A DNA stretch of 64,000 nt from BOG-932 sp965276835 (GTDB lineage: Bacteria; Pseudomonadota; Alphaproteobacteria; BOG-932; Roseiterribacteraceae): NCBI GenBank assembly GCA_965276835.1, contig OZ255631.1:1302001-1366000 (forward strand). Direction: 5' to 3'. A program made the translations under genes and the position numbers. Under the pieces are notes generated by a model. That model was given only the letters and a program-made list of their open reading frames with translations, searched no databases and was not told the origin of the DNA. Shown here one piece after another: positions 17,097 through 25,779 of this stretch. Within the stretch, counting starts at the first letter, position 1, and the number at the start of each line of letters is the position of its first letter.

Positions 17097-18266
17097 TCAG
17101 TGCGCCTGGGCCAGCTTCACCGGGCCTACAACCATCGATGTCTTGTCGGCATTCGGATGGGTGATGAAGGCCGGCACCGCCTCGATGATATACGACGAGG
17201 AGATGTACTGGTTTTGACCGCTGGCATCCGGATAGGCGTCCGCCAGCTTTTTCAGTGCGTAATAAATGCCGGGTGCGTCGATCGACAGATTCAGCTCATT
17301 GACCGAACCGCCAAGGGCAAAGCCCTCATAGATCGGCAGCCACGGCTGATAACCGCCCAGCACGCCCTTGGCCGTGCCGTCGTCATTCAGCGTCAGCCGG
17401 ATCTGCGTCTTTTTGAAATGATATTCGGTGATCGCGAACGGATCCTGAATCATGTGGAATTCAAAGGGATCACTGATCAGCGTGCCGTTATGCATCGTGG
17501 CATGCACGGTATTCTGGGTCCGCGGGTTGGTATCCGCCGTAAACGACATATCGGCCTGCGGATCGCCTGCGGCGTTGCGCGTTACCGGCCCGGTCGCGCG
17601 AAAGATGTTGACCTTGACGTCACCGTCCTTGACCTTGCCGGCGGCGTCGCGCTCGATGCCCGAAACTTCGATAATCCAGGCCGGCATCTGGTCGCGCGTA
17701 GTATCCCACTGAATCGCGGGATAGGTCGGGCGCTGACCGCCGCTGGCACGCTGGGTGATGAAGCAGCCGACCGCCCGGTACAGCATATCGTCGACGCCGG
17801 CCTGCTTGGTCTGCGGATCGACAAAATCGTTGGGGCCGTTTTTACCGTCGAGGTCGAAGCCATAGGCAACATGGCCTTGGGCGGTCTTGATGTTCGGGTC
17901 CGGAACCGAGGTCGGGTTGATATAGACGTTGGCCGGCTTGCCGTTGATCTTCCCGCGCATATACATCACGCCGTACATGTTGGCCGGGTAATCCTTGAAA
18001 AACGGCTTAATCTCTTCGTCGGTTTTGCCCATACCCTTCAGGATTTTGGTCGCCATCTCTTCCGACAAGGGATTGGTGCCCTGCGGACAATCGTCATTCT
18101 GGGATTCGGCGGCCATGTAGAACCAACTGACCGCATAGCCCCGAGTCTCGGCCTTCGCGCCAGGCGCGGCAAAACCGGCAGCCAGCATCCCGGCGGCGCC
18201 AAGCGCCAGTCCGCGAGCAACCGCCCCCTTACGCCGTGCCGCGCCCGGTAAATCCGAATGACCCAT
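17097..18266 (-). CDS. exported protein, tandem paralogue B (family not recognised)
   Basis: 389 residues from ATG 18266, with GGGAG about ten bases upstream. The export signal ends near GAKAETRGYAVSWFYMAAES. It is closely similar along its whole length to the gene at 18444-19595; both contain SVPDPNIKTA, GCFITQRASGG, PAWIIEVSGIERDA and HPNADKTSMVVGPVKLAQAH. It has its own promoter copy upstream. I do not know the family. Clustering with DUF1592/DUF1552 genes suggests a shared envelope process. Confidence 0.8.
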   Translation of the reverse strand: MGHSDLPGAARRKGAVARGLALGAAGMLAAGFAAPGAKAETRGYAVSWFYMAAESQNDDCPQGTNPLSEEMATKILKGMGKTDEEIKPFFKDYPANMYGVMYMRGKINGKPANVYINPTSVPDPNIKTAQGHVAYGFDLDGKNGPNDFVDPQTKQAGVDDMLYRAVGCFITQRASGGQRPTYPAIQWDTTRDQMPAWIIEVSGIERDAAGKVKDGDVKVNIFRATGPVTRNAAGDPQADMSFTADTNPRTQNTVHATMHNGTLISDPFEFHMIQDPFAITEYHFKKTQIRLTLNDDGTAKGVLGGYQPWLPIYEGFALGGSVNELNLSIDAPGIYYALKKLADAYPDASGQNQYISSSYIIEAVPAFITHPNADKTSMVVGPVKLAQAH

Positions 18267-18357
18267 AATCCGATAACTCCCAGCCCGATAACCGCGCCCG
18301 TTCCCCGAGCGCACCTCAACTCACGCGACCGGCTTATCGCCGATCTTATAGATGATG

Positions 18358-18385
18358 AGTATGACACAACAGTCTGTCGCGTCAA
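18358..18385 (-). promoter_or_regulatory. predicted sigma70-type promoter for paralogue B
   Basis: On the minus strand TTGACG (-35, plus-strand bases 18380-18385) is followed after 16 bases by CATACT (-10, 18358-18363). The same arrangement is kept in the other copy upstream of paralogue A. It lies about 90 bases before the paralogue B start. Confidence 0.55.
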
Positions 18386-18443
18386 AGGCTATCGTATGAA
18401 GATCGGGCACGGGCGATCGCGGTCGCCCCACCCCGATTCCCTG

Positions 18444-19595
18444 TTATTCGTGCGCCTGGGCCAGCTTCACCGGTCCAACGACCATCGATGTCTTGTCGGC
18501 ATTCGGATGGGTGATGAAGGCCGGTACCGCCTCGATCATGTAGGACGAGGAGATGTACTGATTCTGGCCGGAAGCATCAGGATAGGCGTCCGCCATCCGC
18601 TTCATGGCGTAATAGATGCCCGGCGTGTTGACGGACAGGTTCAGCTCATTGGTCGAGCCGCCGAGCGCAAAGCTCTCATAAATCGGCAACCAGGGCTGAT
18701 AACCGCCCAGAACCCCCTTGGCGGTGCCGTCGTCGTTCAGCGACAGCCGGATTTGCGTCTTCTTGAAATGATATTCGGACACCGCGAACGGGTCCTGGAT
18801 CATGTTGAACTCAAAAGGATCGGTCGTCAGGGTGCCGTTATGCATCGTGGCGTGGACCATATTCATCGTCCGCGGATTGGTATCGACGGTGAATGACATG
18901 TCGGACTGCGGATCGCCGGCAGCGTTGCGGGTCACGGGCGCGGTGGCGCGGTAGAAACCGAGCTTGACGTCGCCATCCTTGATCTTGCCGCTGGCGTCGC
19001 GCTCGATGCCCGAAACCTCGATGATCCAGGCCGGCATCTGGTCGCGGGTCATATCCCATTCGATATCGGGCCACGTCGCACGCTTCCCGCCGCTGGCGCG
19101 CTGGGTGATGAAACAGCCGAGTACGCGATACAGCATGTTGTCGACGCCGGTCTGTTTCGTCTGCGGATCGACGAAATCGTTCGGCCCGTCCTTGCCGTCC
19201 AGGTCGAACCCATAGGCGACATGGCCCTTGGCGGTCTTGATATTGGGATCGGGCACCGAGGTGGGGTTCGCGTAGACATTCACCCACTTGCCGTTCTGCT
19301 TCCCGCGCATATAGAGCGGGCCGTAGAGGTTGTTGGGATAGTCTTTGAACAGATCGGTGATCTCAGCCGGGGTTTTCCCCATATCGACCAGGAACTGCTT
19401 CACCATGACGTCGGACAGCGGATTGGTCCCGTCTGGACAATCGTCGTTCTGCGATTCGGCCGACATGTAGAACCAGCTGACCGCGTAACCGCGAGTCTCG
19501 GCCTGCGCCGCATGGCTGGAGAAACCGGCAGCGAGAATGCCGGCGGTACCCAGTGCGAGACCACGGGCGAACTTCGAATTGAATCGCGCTTTCAT
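18444..19595 (-). CDS. exported protein, tandem paralogue A (family not recognised)
   Basis: 383 residues from ATG 19595, which has a strong GGGGAGGA ribosome site. Signal peptide MKARFNSKFARGLALGTAGILAAG, cleaved near AQAETRGY. The mature part is rich in beta-type segments, with one Cys near the start (NDDCPDGTN) and one mid-protein (VLGCFITQ); both are kept in the paralogue, so a disulfide is possible. First gene of a minus-strand run that continues through paralogue B, the DUF1592 protein, the DUF1552 protein and the PF03640 protein. Function unknown. Confidence 0.8.
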   Translation of the reverse strand: MKARFNSKFARGLALGTAGILAAGFSSHAAQAETRGYAVSWFYMSAESQNDDCPDGTNPLSDVMVKQFLVDMGKTPAEITDLFKDYPNNLYGPLYMRGKQNGKWVNVYANPTSVPDPNIKTAKGHVAYGFDLDGKDGPNDFVDPQTKQTGVDNMLYRVLGCFITQRASGGKRATWPDIEWDMTRDQMPAWIIEVSGIERDASGKIKDGDVKLGFYRATAPVTRNAAGDPQSDMSFTVDTNPRTMNMVHATMHNGTLTTDPFEFNMIQDPFAVSEYHFKKTQIRLSLNDDGTAKGVLGGYQPWLPIYESFALGGSTNELNLSVNTPGIYYAMKRMADAYPDASGQNQYISSSYMIEAVPAFITHPNADKTSMVVGPVKLAQAHE

Positions 19596-19687
19596 TCTAT
19601 CCTCCCCAGAGCCGGCGGCGCCCGCGCTCGAACTGTGAACGCATATGGGCGCGCACGACCGGCTTGTTGCCGAACTTATGGCAGGGA

Positions 19688-19715
19688 GTATGGCACAACG
19701 GTCTGTCGCGGCCAA
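19688..19715 (-). promoter_or_regulatory. predicted promoter for paralogue A
   Basis: Minus-strand TTGGCC (19710-19715), 16-base spacer, CATACT (19688-19693). It matches the promoter of paralogue B position for position, with the spacer core CGACAGAC also kept. That makes it more credible than either copy alone. Confidence 0.55.
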
Positions 19716-19750
19716 AGCTATTAATGCGCGAACAGCATGTCCGCAGCGGG

Positions 19751-20215
19751 TCAGGTTTTTGAGTTCCGCAACGATGCGGTGACCGCGGTATCGAGCGCCA
19801 CCAGAAAGCGCGAGCGGTCCGATTTCGAAAACGATGCGCCGCCGCCCGTCATCACGCCCATTTCGCGCAAATGACGACCGATCTCGCGGCCGGCGAGCGC
19901 GCTGCCGATATTATCCTGGGTCCAGTGCTTGCCGTTCGGTGCGACGGCGCGGGCCCCATTGGAGAGGCAGCGCGAGGCCAGCGGTATGTCGGCGGTGATG
20001 CAGACATCGGCCGCCGTGATCCGCTCGGCGATCCAATCATCCGCCGCATCGGCGCCCTCGGGAACGATAATCATGCGGATGGTGGGGTCAGTCACCGGGC
20101 GAATCGGCCGCGAACCGTTCGAGACCACGAAGACGCCGATCTTGAAACGCGCGGCGACGCGGTAGGTCTCTTCCCGCACCGGGCAGGCATCCGCATCGAT
20201 ATAGATTTCCGTCAC
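19751..20215 (-). CDS. YaiI/YqxD (DUF188) family protein
   Basis: 154 residues. MTEIYIDADACPVREETYRVA at the N-terminus and ADVCITADIPLASRCLSNGARAV are the hallmark blocks of the YaiI/UPF0178 family, which has a PIN-like fold with clustered Asp residues. Nuclease activity is suspected but not established for the family. Next gene downstream on the same strand is paralogue A, about 156 bases away, with its own promoter. Confidence 0.92.
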   Translation of the reverse strand: MTEIYIDADACPVREETYRVAARFKIGVFVVSNGSRPIRPVTDPTIRMIIVPEGADAADDWIAERITAADVCITADIPLASRCLSNGARAVAPNGKHWTQDNIGSALAGREIGRHLREMGVMTGGGASFSKSDRSRFLVALDTAVTASLRNSKT

Positions 20216-20233
20216 TGCCGGACGCGTACTGGG

Positions 20234-20458
20234 TTACCGAACGGGTGACCGCTTGACCGACTTGATCGGGCCGCGCGACTTGCCGGACATTTCCTCGATC
20301 TTGCGGTCTTGTTCCTCGATCAGCGCAAGCACGGACTTGTCGCCGTCGATCGGGTCGATATCCGCCGAGGCGACGCGCCGGTTCGACCTTTGGCTGCCAT
20401 CCTCATAGATAACGTCGAAGGCAATGAACTCGCTGTCGGCCGGTTTCTTGCGCGCCAT
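20234..20458 (-). CDS. small conserved hypothetical protein
   Basis: 74 residues from ATG 20458, with AAGAGGCGAGACC before it. MARKKPADSEFIAFDVIYED followed by a charged helix (ALIEEQDRKIEEMSGKSRGP) and a basic tail. No signal peptide or membrane segment. Located 18 bases before yaiI on the same strand, so probably co-transcribed with it. Similar short proteins occur in alphaproteobacteria without known function. Confidence 0.65.
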   Translation of the reverse strand: MARKKPADSEFIAFDVIYEDGSQRSNRRVASADIDPIDGDKSVLALIEEQDRKIEEMSGKSRGPIKSVKRSPVR

Positions 20459-20644
20459 GGTCTCGCCTCTTGGTGCTGGTGAAGGCGGGTTCTTATAGAG
20501 ACGGACCCGCGTTGTCACGTTCCGCCCCGCTCCTGCGCTCCCGCATATGCGAACAGCGCATGGCAGGCTTCGTACTTTGGCGGGCATGAATCTGCCATTT
20601 CCCAGCGTCGTCATGTTGCGGCGCGGCATAGCGCGGGCTATTTA

Positions 20645-20659
20645 GAAACGAGACGTTTC
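20645..20659. promoter_or_regulatory. likely TetR operator
   Basis: GAAACG-AGA-CGTTTC is a perfect 6-3-6 palindrome located 28 bases before the tetR start, and is followed by TTTTGTCTTG which partly repeats the half-site. This is the expected location for autoregulation and control of the downstream pump. Confidence 0.6.
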
Positions 20660-20686
20660 GTTTTGTCTTGTATCGAGTTTCCGCCC

Positions 20687-21292
20687 ATGTCCGAAGCCTT
20701 GAACCAAGTCCGCGCCGGGCGACCGCGCAGCGAAGATTGCCGGCACAAGGTACTGACCGCCGCGGATGCCTTGTTCGTACGTGACGGGCTGGCGCGCATG
20801 TCCGTCGATGCGGTCGCGCAAATGGCGGGTGTCAGCAAGGCCACGATCTATCGCTGGTGGCCGAACAAAGCGGCCATCGTCATGGAGGCGCTGCTCGCCT
20901 CGACCGAAGCCGAGGTCTATGTCCCGGTCAGCCCCTATCCCGAGGAAGATCTGATCTCCCGCATCCGCCGCACGGTGGCTTTGTTCCGCGGCCCGCGCGG
21001 GCGGATCATCTCGTCGCTGATCGGCCAAGCGCAATCGGACCCCGAAATCGCCGAGGCCTATCGCCAGCATCTGCTCGCTCCCCGCCGGGTCGCGATGCGG
21101 GCGGCGATCCAGCGCGCGATCGATGCCAAATTTTATCGCGCCGATATCGATATCGACCTCGCGATCGACATTCTTTACGGCCCGCTCTATCAGCGCCTGC
21201 TGCTGAGCCACGCCCCCCTCGACGAAGCCTTCGAGCGCGATTACCCGCCCGCCGCGGTCTCCGCGCTGCGCGGCTATGCCGGGAGGCGATAA
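20687..21292 (+). CDS. TetR/AcrR family transcriptional regulator
   Basis: 201 residues from ATG 20687. The N-terminal HTH is MSVDAVAQMAGVSKATIYRW, with the preceding helix TAADALFVRDGLARM. The C-terminal ligand-binding domain (residues about 80-200) is TetR_C-like. It sits three bases upstream of an RND permease gene and behind a perfect palindrome. It most likely represses the whole tetR-permease-adaptor operon and is released by a pump substrate. The start at 20687 rather than 20663 matches the usual N-terminal length. Confidence 0.93.
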   Translation: MSEALNQVRAGRPRSEDCRHKVLTAADALFVRDGLARMSVDAVAQMAGVSKATIYRWWPNKAAIVMEALLASTEAEVYVPVSPYPEEDLISRIRRTVALFRGPRGRIISSLIGQAQSDPEIAEAYRQHLLAPRRVAMRAAIQRAIDAKFYRADIDIDLAIDILYGPLYQRLLLSHAPLDEAFERDYPPAAVSALRGYAGRR

Positions 21293-21295
21293 GCC

Positions 21296-24200
21296 GTGGG
21301 TATCGTCAAATTCGCACTGCGTTTCCCGCACACCTTCTATGTCGTTGCGATCCTGATCCTGTTCTTGGGCGTCAGCGCCATTGTGAAGACGCCAACCGAT
21401 ATCTTCCCGCAGATCCGTATCCCGGTGGTCAGCGTCATCTGGCAGTATACGGGCCTGTCGCCCGACGAGATGGAAACCCGGGTTGCGACCTATAGCGAAT
21501 ATTCGATCAGTTCGACGGTCAGCGGCATCAAGAACATGGAATCCCAGACTTTGTCCGGGATCGTCGTCCAGAAAATCTATTTCCAGCCGAACGCCAATAT
21601 CGAACTGGCGATCCCGCAGATCGTGGCGGCGACGAACTCGATCCGTTCGCTGATGCCGCCGGGTATCCAGCCGCCGACGATCATCCAATATAATGCGTCC
21701 AGCGTGCCGATCCTGCAGCTCAGCCTCACATCGGACCACCTGAACGAACAGCAGCTTTACGATTACGGCATCTATCAGGTGCGGCAGCAGCTGGCGCCAA
21801 TTCCGGGCATTACCCTTCCGACACCCTATGGCGGCAAGTATCGACAGATCATGGTCGATCTCGACCCGGCCGCCTTGCTGGCCCAGGGTCTGACGCCGAC
21901 CGATGTCGCTAACGCGGTCAACGCGCAGAATCTGACAGTGCCTTCCGGCGACGCCAAGATCGGGTCCAAACAATATATCGTGCGCCTGAACGCGCAGCCG
22001 CCGACCGTGGTCGCTCTGAACGACATTCCGATCCGCCAGGTCAACGGCACCACCGTCTATCTGCGCGACGTCGCCCATGTGCGCGATGCCTGGGCGGTTC
22101 AGCAGAACATCGTGCGGACCGCCGGCCAGCGCTCTGTCTTACTCACCATCATAAAGAACGGCGAGGCCTCGACTCTGGATGTGGTGCATCGGGTCAAGGA
22201 AGCCCTGCCCGGTGTCCGCGCCGCGGCCCCGCCCGGCATGCAGATCAAGGAATTGTTCGACCAGTCCGTCTTCGTCCAGGATTCGATCAACTCCGTGTTG
22301 CGCGAAGGCGCCATCGCCGCCGGACTGACCGCGCTGATGATCCTGCTGTTTCTAGGCTCCTGGCGCTCGACCATCATCGTGATGGTGTCGATCCCGTTGT
22401 CGATCCTGACCTCTATCGCCATCCTGTCGGCGCTGGGCGAGACCATCAACACGATGACTTTGGGCGGCCTCGCCCTGGCCGTCGGCATTCTGGTCGACGA
22501 TTCCACAGTCACCATCGAGAACACCCACCGCCTGCTGGACGATGGCCATCCCTTCGACAGGGGCGTGCTGGAGGGTGCGGCCGGAATTGCCATACCGACG
22601 CTGGTGTCGACGCTCGCCATTTCCTGCGTGTTCGTCTCGGTCGTCTTTTTGGACGGTGCGCCGCGTTACCTGTTCACGCCGCAGGGCATGGCGGTGGTGT
22701 TCGCGATGCTGGCCTCCTACGGTCTGTCGCGGACGTTGACGCCGATCATCATCCGCGCCCTCCTGCGCAAGGAGCATGAGGAAAAGCATCATCCTGTTGG
22801 GGTTAGGGGGCGTTTCGCCCGGTTCCACGACAGCTTCAACCGCTATTTCGAGCGCTTCCGGACCTTCTATGTCTGGCTGCTGGAACGGTTGCTGACCCAC
22901 CGGGTCATCGTCCCGGTCGCCGCCGTCGGCGTGATCGTCGCGGCGGCTTGCGTGGCGCCGTTCGTCGGCCGGGACTTCTTCCCGCAGGTCGATGCCGGCG
23001 TCATCCAGCTTCACGTCCGCGCCCCCGCCCGCACCCGGATCGAAGAGACCGAGAAAATCTTCCAGGCGGTCGAGAACCAGATCCGCGACACGATCCCGGA
23101 AAAGGACCGGGACCTGATTATCGACAATATCGGCCTGCCGCAGCGCCCGATCAACATGGCCTTCACCGACGGTTCGACCATCGGCGTCAATGACGGGATC
23201 ATCCAGGTTTCGCTGAAGCCCGGCCATGCGCCCACCACCGGTTACGTGAAGAAGCTGCGCGAGGACCTGCCGTCGGAGTTTCCCGACGTGCGCTTCTATT
23301 TCCAGCCGGCGGACATGGTCACCCAGATCCTGAATTTCGGCATTCCGACCCAGGTCGACGTGCAGGTCGTGGGCAAGAACCGCGCCAAAAACCTGGAAAT
23401 CGCGCAGGATATGCAGCGACGCATGCAGAACGTTCCGGGCGCGGTCGACGTGCACCTGCAGCAGGAGATCGACGCGCCGGAGCTCTATTACACGATCGAC
23501 CGAAGCCGCGCGCAGGAGCTGGGCCAGACGGTCAGCGCGATTTCCAGCAACCTGATGATCAGCCTCAGCTCGTCGGAGCAAGTTCTGCCGAATTTCTGGA
23601 CCGACGCGAAGCTGGGCATCCCCTATTATCTCGCGGTGCAGACACCGGAATATCGCATCTCGTCGCTGAACGATCTTAACAACATCGCCTTGACCTCGAC
23701 CGCCGGGACCGGCGCGCCGGTCCCCAACACGCTGGGCAACGTGGCGGATTTCGAGCGCAAGGACATCCAGTCGGTGATCAACCACGAGAACGTGCAGCCG
23801 ACCTATGACATCTATGCCAGCGTGCAGGATCGCGACCTGGGCGGCGTCGCTTCGGACGTGAACAAGATCGTTGCGCTGGAGCAGCCGAAACTCGGCCCCG
23901 GCAACCACATCGTGGTCCGCGGCCAGATCGAAAGCATGAATTCGGCATTCTCGCGCCTGACCTTGGGCCTGATCTTCGCGGCAGTGTTCGTCTATCTGCT
24001 GATGGTCGTGAACTTCCAGGATTTCCTGGACCCGTTCGTCGTCATCCTGGCTCTGCCTGGCGCGGCCTGCGGCATCGTCGTCGCGCTGTTCGTCACCGGG
24101 ACCACACTGTCGGTGCCGTCGCTGATGGGCGCGATCATGGCGATCGGCGTCGCCTCCGCCAACTCGATCCTGCTGGTCACTTTCGCCCGTGAGCAGAGCC

Positions 24201-24499
24201 TGGAGGGTAAAGGCCCGATCGAGGCAGCCATCGCGGCCGGCAGCACGCGTTTGCGTCCGGTGCTGATGACCGCGGCGGCGATGATCGTCGGCATGCTGCC
24301 GATGGCGATCGGCGGCCCCGGCGAGGAACAGAATGCCGTGCTGGCACGCGCCGTCATCGGCGGCTTGCTGTTCGGCACGGTCACGACCCTTCTTGTCGTC
24401 CCGTATCTCTACGCCCAACTGCGCCGCTATGTCGGTGAGCATAAAAGAAACGAAATCGATTTCGGGGATTCTTCCAGCATACAAGGCACACCGGCATGA
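21296..24499 (+). CDS. RND-family efflux permease (HAE1 type)
   Basis: 1067 residues, full RND length, GTG start. First helix FPHTFYVVAILILFLGVSA, then the periplasmic porter region. Helix 4 carries LAVGILVDDSTVTIEN with the paired Asp residues of the proton relay. The second half repeats the fold, ending with ARAVIGGLLFGTVTTLLVVP. It exports substrate from periplasm or membrane using proton motive force, together with the adaptor encoded four bases overlapping downstream. Substrate not predictable. No TolC-like outer-membrane gene is adjacent. Confidence 0.95.
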   Translation: MGIVKFALRFPHTFYVVAILILFLGVSAIVKTPTDIFPQIRIPVVSVIWQYTGLSPDEMETRVATYSEYSISSTVSGIKNMESQTLSGIVVQKIYFQPNANIELAIPQIVAATNSIRSLMPPGIQPPTIIQYNASSVPILQLSLTSDHLNEQQLYDYGIYQVRQQLAPIPGITLPTPYGGKYRQIMVDLDPAALLAQGLTPTDVANAVNAQNLTVPSGDAKIGSKQYIVRLNAQPPTVVALNDIPIRQVNGTTVYLRDVAHVRDAWAVQQNIVRTAGQRSVLLTIIKNGEASTLDVVHRVKEALPGVRAAAPPGMQIKELFDQSVFVQDSINSVLREGAIAAGLTALMILLFLGSWRSTIIVMVSIPLSILTSIAILSALGETINTMTLGGLALAVGILVDDSTVTIENTHRLLDDGHPFDRGVLEGAAGIAIPTLVSTLAISCVFVSVVFLDGAPRYLFTPQGMAVVFAMLASYGLSRTLTPIIIRALLRKEHEEKHHPVGVRGRFARFHDSFNRYFERFRTFYVWLLERLLTHRVIVPVAAVGVIVAAACVAPFVGRDFFPQVDAGVIQLHVRAPARTRIEETEKIFQAVENQIRDTIPEKDRDLIIDNIGLPQRPINMAFTDGSTIGVNDGIIQVSLKPGHAPTTGYVKKLREDLPSEFPDVRFYFQPADMVTQILNFGIPTQVDVQVVGKNRAKNLEIAQDMQRRMQNVPGAVDVHLQQEIDAPELYYTIDRSRAQELGQTVSAISSNLMISLSSSEQVLPNFWTDAKLGIPYYLAVQTPEYRISSLNDLNNIALTSTAGTGAPVPNTLGNVADFERKDIQSVINHENVQPTYDIYASVQDRDLGGVASDVNKIVALEQPKLGPGNHIVVRGQIESMNSAFSRLTLGLIFAAVFVYLLMVVNFQDFLDPFVVILALPGAACGIVVALFVTGTTLSVPSLMGAIMAIGVASANSILLVTFAREQSLEGKGPIEAAIAAGSTRLRPVLMTAAAMIVGMLPMAIGGPGEEQNAVLARAVIGGLLFGTVTTLLVVPYLYAQLRRYVGEHKRNEIDFGDSSSIQGTPA

Positions 24500-25779
24500 C
24501 ACCGCCCTTAGATTCCCACTCCGCCTTCGACGCTTACGACATCGTTCCGGGTACCGACTACCTTCCGGCGAATGACGACACCGCAGAGCGCAATCGCGCC
24601 AAGCTCGCACGCAAGATCGGCTATGGCACCGGCGCGGCGCTGCTGATCCTGCTCGGCGTCGGCGTAACCGGGCATTATGCGCAGCATCGTGAGGCGGTCA
24701 CGGTCATGGAAACCCGGCAGCATGCGGTGCCGAAAGTCCGGGTAGAGCCGGTCAAGGTCACGACGGCGCCGCGCGATCTGTCCCTGCCGGGCACGACAAG
24801 CGCCTTCGAAGCGGCGACCATCTATGCGCGACAGAGCGGCTATATCGCCGAGCGTCGCGTGGATATCGGCACCAAGGTCAAAGCCGGCGACGTCCTGGCC
24901 GTAATCGCCGCGCCGGAGGTCAAGGACCAGTTGGCTCAGGCCAAGGCACAGCTCACGCAGATGCAGGCCGCGTTGAAGCAGGCGCAGGCGGCGCGCACGC
25001 TGGCGGAGGCGACCTATAAGCGAACCGGAGAGCTTGTCACCCAGGGCTGGGCCTCGAAACAGCAAGGCGACCAGGACCGCGCCAACCAAGACACCCAAGC
25101 CGCCGCGGTGAACGTCGCCCAGGCCAATATCGTTGCCCAACAGGCCCAGGTCGCCCGGTTGGAAGAGGCGAATGGCTATAGTCAGGTCGTCGCGCCGTTC
25201 GATGGCGTCATCACCCAGCGCTCGATCGATACCGGCAATCTGGTGACAGCGGACAGCACGAGCGGCACGGCTTTGTTCTCGATCGCCCATACCGATGTGC
25301 TGCGGGTTCAGATCTTCGTGCCGCAGGACGCGGCGCTGGGTCTGAAGGAAGGCGTCGTCGCCGACGTTACCGTGCCGGAAATTCCCGGCCGCGTCTTCCA
25401 TGGCCGCGTCGCCCGTATGGCGGACTCGTTGCAAGCCGGCACACGCACGATGCTGGTCGAAGTCGATATCGACAATGCCGACAACGCACTGAACCCCGGC
25501 ATTTATTGCACGGTGAAGTTCGAGGTGCCGCGCGCCAATCCCGTCCTGGAAATCCCTGCCGAGGCCCTGATCTTCAATAAGGACGGCACCCAGGTCGCGG
25601 TGTTTGAAAACGGCAGGGCGCAGATCCGCAAGGTATCGCTTGCCGAGGACGACGGCGATCATGTCGATATCGCCACCGGCCTGAAGCCCGACGACAGGGT
25701 AATCGTCAGCCTGCCGGTCGACCTGACCGACGGCGCCCCGGTTGCCGTGCGCGATATGACGGTCGCGAAGAAATCCTAA
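24496..25779 (+). CDS. RND efflux periplasmic adaptor (membrane fusion protein)
   Basis: 427 residues; the ATG overlaps the permease stop (ATGA). One membrane anchor at about residues 35-55 (IGYGTGAALLILLGVGVTGH). Then a lipoyl half-motif (YIAERRVDIGTKVKAGDVLA), a long alpha-helical hairpin rich in Ala and Gln (residues about 150-220), the second lipoyl half (APFDGVITQRSIDTGNLV) and a beta-barrel. It links the permease to an outer-membrane channel. The order permease then adaptor is the reverse of the common acrAB order. Confidence 0.94.
   Translation: MTPPLDSHSAFDAYDIVPGTDYLPANDDTAERNRAKLARKIGYGTGAALLILLGVGVTGHYAQHREAVTVMETRQHAVPKVRVEPVKVTTAPRDLSLPGTTSAFEAATIYARQSGYIAERRVDIGTKVKAGDVLAVIAAPEVKDQLAQAKAQLTQMQAALKQAQAARTLAEATYKRTGELVTQGWASKQQGDQDRANQDTQAAAVNVAQANIVAQQAQVARLEEANGYSQVVAPFDGVITQRSIDTGNLVTADSTSGTALFSIAHTDVLRVQIFVPQDAALGLKEGVVADVTVPEIPGRVFHGRVARMADSLQAGTRTMLVEVDIDNADNALNPGIYCTVKFEVPRANPVLEIPAEALIFNKDGTQVAVFENGRAQIRKVSLAEDDGDHVDIATGLKPDDRVIVSLPVDLTDGAPVAVRDMTVAKKS

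Larger units (their letters stand above)
17097..19722 (-). repeat. tandem duplication of about 1.3 kb including promoter and gene
   Basis: The segment 17097-18392 (gene plus upstream region) is repeated as 18444-19722. Besides the coding similarity, the upstream regions match: GACCGGCTTATCGCCGATCT near 18328 against GACCGGCTTGTTGCCGAACT near 19657, then ACAAC-x-GTCTGTCGCG in both. The unit thus includes the promoter. Third-position differences throughout indicate the duplication is not very recent. Confidence 0.8.

Noticed and set aside
22352..24610. Long open frame of 752 codons opposite the RND permease gene, and similar antisense frames at 20642-22078, 24508-25809, 14129-15346 and 17091-18251.
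   Set aside because: They mirror real genes with good ribosome sites and family motifs, show Arg/His/Asp-rich compositions typical of antisense frames in GC-rich DNA, and lack family motifs.
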